Shown here: piece by piece, positions 42,780-49,264 of the stretch
Numbering within the stretch: the first letter of the stretch is position 1
Layout: the number at the start of each line of letters is the position of its first letter
From: Miltoncostaea sp050249835
GTDB taxonomy: Bacteria > Actinomycetota > Thermoleophilia > Miltoncostaeales > Miltoncostaeaceae
NCBI GenBank assembly: GCA_050249835.1
Contig: JBFWPT010000013.1
Coordinates: 1 to 64,000, forward strand
Direction of reading: 5' to 3'
Length of the DNA stretch: 64,000 bases
The notes under the pieces: generated by a model
What the model saw: only the letters and a program-made list of their open reading frames with translations
Databases searched by the model: none
What the model was told of the DNA's origin: nothing
Program-made: the position numbers and the translations under genes

Positions 42780-44702
42780 TCAGTTGGCGCTCGCTCCGCC
42801 ACCGCAGAATCGCACGTCGAAGCGGAAGTAAGCCGCCATCGTCGAGCAGACCGCGGGGGCGGCCGCATTGGCGCCCTGCCCTCCCTGCTCGATCACCACG
42901 GCCACGACGATCTCGGGGTCCTGCGCCGGCGCGAAACCGACGTACCAGGAGTGGTCCACCCCCGTCTCGTTCTCTGCCGTGCCCGTCTTGCCGGCCACCC
43001 GGAAGCGCTCGGGCAGCGCACCGAACACGGCGGTCGAGGTCCCGTCGGGCGCGTTCGCCGCCGCCACGAGCCCATCGCGGAGCGTGTCGAGAACCTCCGG
43101 CGCGAGGTCGGCCGCCCGCGTGGGACGGGAACCCACCAACGATCGAAGGGAGCGCCCCGTGGAGTCCTCCAGGCGACGGGCGATGGTGGGCGACACCACC
43201 GTGCCGCCATTGGCGATCGCGGCATAGGCGACCGCCATCTGCAGGGGCGTCACGAGAAGGTTGCCCTGCCCGGTGGACATGTTGATCGAATCGCCGGGCT
43301 TCCATGTGCGGTCGAGTGGATCCGGGCTGTCCCGGAAGGCCGACAGCTTCCACGGGAGGTCGGGGACGACGCCCTCGTCGTCTCCACCGGGCAGATCGAT
43401 GCCCGTCGGCGCGCCGAGGCCGAAGCGACGAGCCTCGTCCTGCAGGGCGGTGCGCGGCAGGTCGCGGTAGAAGCGATCACCGAGTTGGTAGTAGAAGGTG
43501 TCGCTCGACACCTCGAGGGCGCGTCGAGCGTCCACCTCTCCCCAGCTCCGGCTCTCGAAGCCTCGGAAGACCTGGCTGTACAGCTCGAGGGAACCGGGGG
43601 AGGGCAGGATGTCATCGGGGGCGAGGAAGCCCCGGCGCATCGCGGCGGCCGTCGTGATGACCTTGAAGGTGGAGGCTGCCGGGTAGAGCCCTCCGACCGC
43701 CCGGTTCAGCAACGGCCGGCGCGGGTCGTCGAGGAGACGATCCACCGCACCTGGTCGACCCTCCGAGAAGACGTCGGGCCGGTAGGAGGGGAACGAGGCG
43801 ACCGCAAGCACCTCACCGGTCGCGGGATCGAGGGCCACACCTGCCCCGCCGGCCGGGCTGCCGCTCTGCGCGACCCGCTCGGCGAGCGCCTCGGTGAGAG
43901 CGGTCTGCGTCGGCAGATCTATCGCGAGCTGGAGCGTCCGGCCCTGGCGCGCCGGGCTCGAGGAGACGACGTCGCGGCTGATGGGTTCACCGGAAGCATC
44001 GACCTCGATCACCACCTCTCCAGGCGTCCCGGCGAGGAACTGCTCGTACTGGGCCTCCAAGCCGCTGATGCCGACGGTCTCGTCCCCACGGTACCCCTGC
44101 GCGCGATAGTCGGCGATCGTCTCGGCGGTGATCGAGCCGGTGTAGCCGACCACATGCGCGAGCGAGTCTCCCGCGGGGTACTCCCTCGGAAAGGTGGCAC
44201 GGAGGTCGATGCCGGGGAACTCACGGCGCCGCTCGGCGAGATAGCTGCGGGTCGCGGCATCGATGTCGTCGACGAGTACCACCGCTTCGAGCGGAGACCC
44301 CGTGGTCTCGCCGATCCTCCGGCTGAGGCTCGCCGGGGGGACTCTCAGGACGCGGGCGAGCCGACGGATCACGTCGGCGCGGTCGCCGTCCCGGAACCAG
44401 CGGGGCTGGGCGACCACGCTCGTGCCCTCGCGATTGATCACCAGGGGGCGCCCCTCGCGATCGACGATCGCCCCACGGGGCGCCTCTTGGAGGACCGTGC
44501 GCAGACGATTCGCCTCGGCGCGCGCCGCGTACTGCTCCTCGGCGATCACCTGAAGGAACCACAGCCGGATCAGGAGGATCCCCAGCGCCCCGAACACCAA
44601 TGCGCCGAGCGCGGCGATGCGGACCGCGCTCTCCGGCGTCAGCACGCGGCTCTGCCGCCCTCGTCCGGGAACCCGGCCGATCCGCCGCCTCGCGCCGATC
44701 AT
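42780..44702 (-). CDS. Penicillin-binding protein 2 (class B transpeptidase)
   Basis: The 640-residue protein has one membrane anchor (about 28-50), a dimerisation domain (about 60-230) and a transpeptidase domain (about 265-630). Active-site motifs are YPAASTFKVITTAAA (SxxK), EVSSDTFYYQL (SxN-type, here SSD) and FRVAGKTGTAENETG (KTG). Class B enzymes cross-link peptidoglycan with an SEDS glycosyltransferase; no SEDS gene lies nearby. Carriage of a PBP on a mobile element could alter wall growth or beta-lactam response. It is 10 bases after the DUF1624 gene. Confidence 0.93.
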   Translation of the reverse strand: MIGARRRIGRVPGRGRQSRVLTPESAVRIAALGALVFGALGILLIRLWFLQVIAEEQYAARAEANRLRTVLQEAPRGAIVDREGRPLVINREGTSVVAQPRWFRDGDRADVIRRLARVLRVPPASLSRRIGETTGSPLEAVVLVDDIDAATRSYLAERRREFPGIDLRATFPREYPAGDSLAHVVGYTGSITAETIADYRAQGYRGDETVGISGLEAQYEQFLAGTPGEVVIEVDASGEPISRDVVSSSPARQGRTLQLAIDLPTQTALTEALAERVAQSGSPAGGAGVALDPATGEVLAVASFPSYRPDVFSEGRPGAVDRLLDDPRRPLLNRAVGGLYPAASTFKVITTAAAMRRGFLAPDDILPSPGSLELYSQVFRGFESRSWGEVDARRALEVSSDTFYYQLGDRFYRDLPRTALQDEARRFGLGAPTGIDLPGGDDEGVVPDLPWKLSAFRDSPDPLDRTWKPGDSINMSTGQGNLLVTPLQMAVAYAAIANGGTVVSPTIARRLEDSTGRSLRSLVGSRPTRAADLAPEVLDTLRDGLVAAANAPDGTSTAVFGALPERFRVAGKTGTAENETGVDHSWYVGFAPAQDPEIVVAVVIEQGGQGANAAAPAVCSTMAAYFRFDVRFCGGGASAN

Positions 44703-44712
44703 CCGGCCTCCC

Positions 44713-45540
44713 TCATCGCGGCTGCGGGACGTCGACGCCCGCGGCGAGGAGAACCAGCCACACGACCGGGATGAGCAGAAGCTGGTGACCGAGGTACACC
44801 ATCAGTGAATGCCGGGCGGGCGCCAGGAGTCGGCTGGGCACGGTGGAACGACCCGCGAGCCGGCCGGCGATCGGGCCGGGCACGCCGCCGGGGTAGAGGA
44901 GTCGCCCGAGACCGACGCCGATGAGCATGGGCCCGAGCCACGGCAGGAGGGGCCAGTAGTCGACGCTGCTCACGTCGGCCGGCCCGACGCCGATCGGCAG
45001 GAGCCACGCGGGACCGTCGAGACCCGAGACGGCGACGCCGGCTGCCACGACGGCCGTGCCGAGGACGATGTTCCAGGCACCGAGGCGGACGGTCGCGGCG
45101 GCGACCAGCATCGCCGCCGCGATGACGTGCAGGATCCCGAAGCGCACGTAGCGGTCCCCGAAGGCGACGCTCGTCGCCGCGGTGACGAGCAGCGCGGCGC
45201 CCAGGACGACGATGGCCCGGCGGGCATGCCGGGCAAGACGGCCTCGCGCGCCGACCCCCCGGGCTTCGGCGCGGGCATCGGCCACGGAGAGGGAGAGGCC
45301 GGCGACGAGCAGGAACAGCGACCCGGTCGCCTCCGGAAGGGCTCCCCAGGCCCCCGTGAACGGGTCCGGTCCGAGCCCCGGAGACAGGAGCTCGATGTCG
45401 TAGACGGCGTGGTAGGTCACCATCATCGCGATCGCCAGGGTTCGGACGGCGTCGATCTCCCAGAGACGGGGCGGCGACCCGCCCGGCGCACGTGCAGTCG
45501 GTGTTGCGACGATGGAGGAGATCACCGGGCTCCCGGTCAC
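44713..45540 (-). CDS. DUF1624-like integral membrane acyltransferase
   Basis: The 275-residue protein has about seven membrane helices. It starts with PPRLWEIDAVRTLAIAMMVTYHAVYDIEL, the His-containing signature of DUF1624/heparan-alpha-glucosaminide acetyltransferase-like proteins, and ends ARHSLMVYLGHQLLLIPVVWLVLL. It may transfer acyl groups to a surface sugar. The start is GTG overlapping the Lgt stop (GTGA). It is placed between Lgt and PBP2 in one operon. Confidence 0.82.
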   Translation of the reverse strand: MTGSPVISSIVATPTARAPGGSPPRLWEIDAVRTLAIAMMVTYHAVYDIELLSPGLGPDPFTGAWGALPEATGSLFLLVAGLSLSVADARAEARGVGARGRLARHARRAIVVLGAALLVTAATSVAFGDRYVRFGILHVIAAAMLVAAATVRLGAWNIVLGTAVVAAGVAVSGLDGPAWLLPIGVGPADVSSVDYWPLLPWLGPMLIGVGLGRLLYPGGVPGPIAGRLAGRSTVPSRLLAPARHSLMVYLGHQLLLIPVVWLVLLAAGVDVPQPR

Positions 45541-46334
45541 GGCGTGCCCCCGCTCGTGCCCAGACCCGGCCGCGCGCGGGCGTCGAGGATCCGGGTCGTC
45601 GCTGCGCCCACGGCTGCCACGGCGATCAGGGCGAGGCTCGTCCACTGCGCCTGTCTCAGGCCCAGCGCCACCGTCTCGACGTCGCTCACCCAGAAGAAGA
45701 CCATCAGGCGCGCAAGGCTGTAGGCACCCAGCACGAGCCATAGGGCGTCCCCGGGTCGGCGCAGGCGGCGATGGACGGCGAGGACGGCGGCCGCGAGGAC
45801 CGCGACCGCGACGATCTCGTAGAGGGCTCCCGAGTGGTAGGCGACTCCGACCTCCGGCACGTGGGCTGCAGCCTCCGTGTACGTCACGCCCCACGGAAGG
45901 TCGGTCGGCGGGCCGTAGTGCTCGCCGATGAGGAGATCGCCGATGCGCCCGACCGCCATCCCCGGCAGGAACGCCAGGGCGAGCACGTCGAGGTGGCGGA
46001 GGACCGGGCGACCCGTGAGGCGGAGGTAGAGCGCGATCGCCGGGAGGGCCGCGATCACGGTGCCGTAGAAGGCGAAGCCGGTCACGCCCTCCCGCCACGG
46101 TGTCGTGAGTGCCCCGGGATCCGTCTGGACCAGGTAGTAGAGGCGTGCTCCCACGAGGCCTGCGATCAGCCCGACGGCCGCCATGCCGATGACGGCATCC
46201 GCATCCCCTCCGCGCTGGCGGGCGAGGCGCTCGGCGACCGCGATGCCGACCAGGAGTCCCACGGCGGTGAAGACCCCATGCCATGACAGGGTCAGGGGGC
46301 CGATGTCGAACGTCGGCGCGAGTCCGATGGTCAT
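45537..46334 (-). CDS. lgt: Prolipoprotein diacylglyceryl transferase-like protein
   Basis: The 265-residue protein has seven membrane helices and the Lgt signature FLPGMAVGRIGDLLIGEHYGPPTDLPWGV (about 128-155), with the essential Arg and the His/Glu region, though Asn-Phe of the usual GNF is changed to Asp-Leu. Lgt adds diacylglycerol to lipoproteins. This is probably an accessory copy next to several cargo lipoproteins (20091 and 56432). It heads the operon Lgt, DUF1624, PBP2, VanW. Upstream are two single CGTCAY half-sites on the minus strand (46388-46393 and 46407-46412), 19 bases apart. Confidence 0.85.
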   Translation of the reverse strand: MTIGLAPTFDIGPLTLSWHGVFTAVGLLVGIAVAERLARQRGGDADAVIGMAAVGLIAGLVGARLYYLVQTDPGALTTPWREGVTGFAFYGTVIAALPAIALYLRLTGRPVLRHLDVLALAFLPGMAVGRIGDLLIGEHYGPPTDLPWGVTYTEAAAHVPEVGVAYHSGALYEIVAVAVLAAAVLAVHRRLRRPGDALWLVLGAYSLARLMVFFWVSDVETVALGLRQAQWTSLALIAVAAVGAATTRILDARARPGLGTSGGTP

Positions 46335-46476
46335 GACGCTCCGGGCGATGAGCCGTCCTGCACGCCCGACGACGCTCGCACAGCGCCATGACGAACCTGT
46401 TGCGACGTGACGAGCTCAGCGGTCTGTGATCGACGGCGTGGCTGGACAGGCCCTCCGAGCGCCCGATCCCCTCCGC

Positions 46477-46507
46477 CGTCATCGGTCCGTCACAAGCATC
46501 CCGTCAC
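46477..46507 (+). promoter_or_regulatory. PhoB-like tandem box 4, with third half-site
   Basis: CGTCAT (46477) and CGTCAC (46488) start 11 bases apart; a third CGTCAC begins at 46502, 14 bases on. TAGGCT (46514-46519) is a possible -10, six bases before a GTG at 46526. Confidence 0.6.
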
Positions 46508-46525
46508 CGGGCCTAGGCTCAACCC

Positions 46526-46675
46526 GTGACCATCCATGCTCGGCGTCGACGCGCGCGGCGACACGGCCGAGGAGGAGCACCCACGCCCGTAGTGGTCAGA
46601 CAGCGCCCTGCTGGCATCGGTCAGCTCGACCTGGGTGGCGACGACCTCGTGGCCACGCAAGCCCGGAGGCCGTGA
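46526..46675 (+). CDS. Possible leader ORF coupled to the 46675 gene
   Basis: The 49-residue reading frame starts at a GTG six bases after a -10-like TAGGCT and ends in TGATG, overlapping the ATG of the next gene. The peptide is Arg-rich at the start (HARRRRARRHGRGG). It may be a leaderless leader peptide that carries ribosomes into the following gene, which has no separate good ribosome site. A second instance of the same layout precedes the P-type ATPase at 49261. Confidence 0.4.
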   Translation: MTIHARRRRARRHGRGGAPTPVVVRQRPAGIGQLDLGGDDLVATQARRP

Positions 46676-47310
46676 TGAGGAGGCAGCGACCAGTCGTGCT
46701 GTTCCAGGTGGACCTCTACGGCGGCTCGGGCATGGCCGTCGATATCGAGCCCGTCCGCCATCGCTGGCCGGAGCGTGAGGAGCTCGATCGGCTCAGCCTG
46801 CCCGTGTGCCTGGCCGCCCTGACCCTGCGGAGTACCGCGACGTCTCTCGTGCCACGCGTCAGGCACCTCCTGATGCGCACGGCCGCGGCCATCGTCGGGC
46901 CGACCCCCCCTCCGGAGGAGGGGTCGTGGACCGAGGCCGTCGCAGGTCGTCGGATGGTCCCCGAGGCCTCACCCGGCCAGCCGCGGATCGTCGCACGGTT
47001 GCTGGAGGGACGCGGTGGCATGCGGGTGAAGGTGAGAGGGGAGCCGCCCACGTCGCTGGCTCTCGCGTCCTGCACCGCCGCGGTCGCCGGGGTCGCCCTC
47101 GACGAGACGGCCGCCGACTTGCAGCTCGCGGCGGCGCTCGCACTCGAGGGAGTGCTCGTCTGGTTCCGCCGTCGTGAATCCCACGGGGCGACCCTGCAGC
47201 AGGCCGCAAGCCACGGCTTCGCATACGCGCACGACCGGATGGTCGATGCCGACCGCGTCCCACCTGAGGCGCTACGACGCGCCGCCGGACGCGCCGAGAC
47301 GACCTCCTGA
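46675..47310 (+). CDS. Hypothetical protein under a PhoB-like box
   Basis: I do not recognise this 211-residue soluble protein. It starts with a short hydrophobic strand (RRQRPVVLFQVDLYGG) and contains a helical region (LPVCLAALTLRSTATSLVPRVRHLLMRTAA) and GGMRVKVRGEPPTSLALAS. No signal peptide or catalytic motif is visible. It is probably translationally coupled to the short frame upstream and lies downstream of tandem box 4, so it likely belongs to the same regulon as the DUF305 and ATPase genes. Confidence 0.65.
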   Translation: MRRQRPVVLFQVDLYGGSGMAVDIEPVRHRWPEREELDRLSLPVCLAALTLRSTATSLVPRVRHLLMRTAAAIVGPTPPPEEGSWTEAVAGRRMVPEASPGQPRIVARLLEGRGGMRVKVRGEPPTSLALASCTAAVAGVALDETAADLQLAAALALEGVLVWFRRRESHGATLQQAASHGFAYAHDRMVDADRVPPEALRRAAGRAETTS

Positions 47311-47382
47311 CCCTTCAGACGAGTGACGCGTGCCGGCGCGAGAGGCGGCGGCGACGCGGGACTCTGAATCGCGGCCTCCCGG

Positions 47383-47985
47383 TCAGCCGCCGGCGGATCC
47401 CTCCGCCCCCGCCACGGCGGGCCGGAGCACCCCCCCGATCGTGAGCAGCACGATCAGCCCGATGCCGATCAGGAGGAAGACCACTCCGGTCGCGATCGAG
47501 AAGAGGGCGACCTGCTCGCCGACGAAGGCGAGCTCGAGGCCCGTCGCCAGCGCCCGCTGGGTGACCCACAGGTCGCGCGCCGGGTTCGTCACCGGCCGGC
47601 CGGTCTGGGGATCCGTCGCGGCCTCGCTCTCGTTGAAGACGTCGTTGCCGTCCTCGTCCAGGTAGCGGCCCATCTCCGAGAATGTCCTGCCCCCCGTGCC
47701 CTCGAGGGCGTGGACGCGCATCCAGTCGGCGAAGCAGCGCGCCTCGGCGCCCGTGGTGATCGGCTCGTCCGCGACGTCGCACGACGGGACGTCCTCGATG
47801 TCGCCCTCGAAGGTCGCCGGGCTCATGTCCGGGGTGCCGACGATCTGCTCCCGGTCGATCGTGTCGTGGACCTCGCTGCGCGCGGACGCGCCCTGCCAGA
47901 TCCAGATCACGCCGAGGATGATCAGGAGCGCGCCGGCGGCGATGCCGCCGATCCAGAACGTCCTCCGGAGCGTCAGGTTGTCCAC
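47383..47985 (-). CDS. Two-helix membrane protein with extracytoplasmic loop, unknown function
   Basis: The 200-residue protein has membrane helices at about 10-30 and 165-188, with an acidic loop of about 130 residues between them. The loop has two Cys (DVPSCDVADE, ARCFADWMRV) and an EF-hand-like run DEDGNDVFNE. A GGAGGAG ribosome site lies just before the GTG start. I do not recognise the family; the layout suggests a surface protein with a disulfide. It is divergent from the SHOCT gene, with a long palindrome between them. Confidence 0.7.
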   Translation of the reverse strand: MDNLTLRRTFWIGGIAAGALLIILGVIWIWQGASARSEVHDTIDREQIVGTPDMSPATFEGDIEDVPSCDVADEPITTGAEARCFADWMRVHALEGTGGRTFSEMGRYLDEDGNDVFNESEAATDPQTGRPVTNPARDLWVTQRALATGLELAFVGEQVALFSIATGVVFLLIGIGLIVLLTIGGVLRPAVAGAEGSAGG

Positions 47986-48072
47986 GGCTCCTCCTCTCTC
48001 GAATGCAGAGCACGGCGTGCACCGTGTGGCGGTCCGATGATCGGAGCGGGCGCGCCGAGGGTCGGCGGTGAC

Positions 48073-48095
48073 GACCCGCAACCCGGTTGCGGGTC
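48073..48095. repeat. 23-base palindrome between divergent genes
   Basis: Two 11-base arms (GACCCGCAACC at 48073-48083 and its complement at 48085-48095) surround a single base. The site lies 88 bases upstream of the 47985 gene and 21 bases before tandem box 5. No T run follows, so it looks more like an operator than a terminator. Confidence 0.6.
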
Positions 48096-48115
48096 TCTAC
48101 GGCTCTCTGGGGTGC

Positions 48116-48132
48116 TGTCACGGGTTCGTCAC
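48116..48132 (+). promoter_or_regulatory. PhoB-like tandem box 5 (SHOCT gene)
   Basis: TGTCAC (48116) and CGTCAC (48127) start 11 bases apart. A GGTCAC follows at 48152. The gene start is 120 bases downstream and no clear -10 fits at the 14-base offset, so the promoter position is uncertain. Confidence 0.55.
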
Positions 48133-48252
48133 GAACGCGGCGCAGGATCCGGGTCACGACTCGGTGAGCGTTGCAAGTGAACGGCCGCCGAAACCTTCAT
48201 GTCCGCGCAGCCGGTCGGAGCCGCCTTCACCGGTCTCCAGAAAGGACGGACC

Positions 48253-48516
48253 ATGTACGGCGACTATGGTCACAACGGCGATTGGGGATGGGGCGGGTGG
48301 CTCGTGATGAGCCTGACGATGCTCGCGTTCCTGGCCCTCGTGGCCTGGGGCGTCTTCCTCGTCTGGCGGAGCACCGCCCATCCGCACCATTCGGATCAGA
48401 GCCGTCCGTCGAGCGACCGGCCCTCCCCGCAGGAGATCCTCGCCGAGCGCTTCGCCCGAGGTGAGATCGACGCCGAGGAGTACCGCGCGAGGCTTGCGGC
48501 ACTGGTGTCCGAGTAG
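48253..48516 (+). CDS. Small SHOCT-domain membrane protein
   Basis: The 87-residue protein begins MYGDYGHNGDWGWGGW, then has one membrane helix (about 17-37), a His/Ser-rich linker and a C-terminal SHOCT domain (PQEILAERFARGEIDAEEYRARLAAL). AAAGGACGG precedes the ATG; an earlier ATG at 48199 has no ribosome site. Similar Trp/Gly/His-rich SHOCT proteins often occur beside copper genes. Its function is unknown. Confidence 0.8.
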   Translation: MYGDYGHNGDWGWGGWLVMSLTMLAFLALVAWGVFLVWRSTAHPHHSDQSRPSSDRPSPQEILAERFARGEIDAEEYRARLAALVSE

Positions 48517-49056
48517 GGGCGGCCTCGATCAAGCGCGACCCCTCGACCGCGGATCTCGGTCGGGGGCGAGGCTCTGGCGGATCCGGCCCGAGCTACGGGT
48601 TCCAACTGGCGCACGCCGTTGAGGAGTCACACCGCGCGCACGGCACATCGACGAGGAGCATCCATCCCGCCGAGGCGGGTCTGCAGTTGGAGCGACTGTC
48701 GCAGGTGATCGACGAGGTCCGGTCGATCTCACTCCGTATCCGTCGACGTTCTACGTCGCCGCTCCGGCGAGGGCGCTGTCGTTGGCCACCGCCATCCCCT
48801 TCGTGGTGGGCGCGGCGGGATATGGGCCCGAGGCGCAGGCCGGCGCGACCGAGTCGGCGTCGTCGCTGGACCTGCCTGCCACGACGATCGGCGCAGCATC
48901 CGCCATGCCGCGCGCCCGTGACGAGATACTCTGAGGTCTTACCGGCGCCATCACGGGCTCTCCGGTCGTGGGCAGACCCAGGCGTCGTGAGGACGCCCGA
49001 TTAGATGGGACGCACCGGCAACGCGGGCGCCGGGCGGGGCCGGTCGCCACGCCCGT
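48517..49056. other. Gene-poor stretch after the SHOCT gene
   Basis: This region of about 540 bases has no complete convincing gene. An open stretch near 48600-48730 reads QLAHAVEESHRAHG and LQLERLSQVIDEVRSISL, and another frame near 48740-48930 reads FYVAAPARALSLATAIPFVVGAAGYG. Both look protein-like but lack starts and are in different frames, so they may be gene remnants. Confidence 0.4.
48539..48566 (+). terminator. Hairpin terminator candidate after the SHOCT gene
   Basis: CCCCTCGACCG (48539-48549) can pair with CGGTCGGGGG (48557-48566) including one G-T pair, with a seven-base loop, 23 bases after the stop. There is no T run. Confidence 0.4.
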
Positions 49057-49073
49057 CGTCACAGGACCGTCAT
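49057..49073 (+). promoter_or_regulatory. PhoB-like tandem box 6 (P-type ATPase operon)
   Basis: CGTCAC (49057) and CGTCAT (49068) start 11 bases apart. TATCCT (49073-49078) could be the -10, nine bases before the ATG at 49088. Confidence 0.6.
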
Positions 49074-49087
49074 ATCCTCCGGAGAGA

Positions 49088-49264
49088 ATGCCGCTGGGAG
49101 CCGTTCAGCGGCGCGGCGCGCTGGGAGGTCGGAGCATTCGGAACCCTGTAGACGCAGATTGGTACCGACGCACCGCGCTGCACGGCCGGCAGGGGGACGA
49201 CGCCGCCGGCGAAACGCAGCGCTTCCCGCCGCGCCCGCCCCTCGAAAGCGCTGTCTGGCGATGA
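49088..49264 (+). CDS. Possible leader ORF coupled to the P-type ATPase
   Basis: The 58-residue frame starts at an ATG closely preceded by GGAGAG, and its TGA overlaps the ATPase ATG (ATGA). The peptide is basic and has no known domain (MPLGAVQRRGALGGR at the start). The ATPase has no ribosome site of its own, so coupling is plausible. This layout recalls the frame at 46526. Confidence 0.4.
   Translation: MPLGAVQRRGALGGRSIRNPVDADWYRRTALHGRQGDDAAGETQRFPPRPPLESAVWR

Noticed and set aside
46388..46412. CGTCAY half-sites upstream of lgt as a tandem box
   Set aside because: The two half-sites start 19 bases apart on the minus strand, not 11, and no fitting -10 was found.
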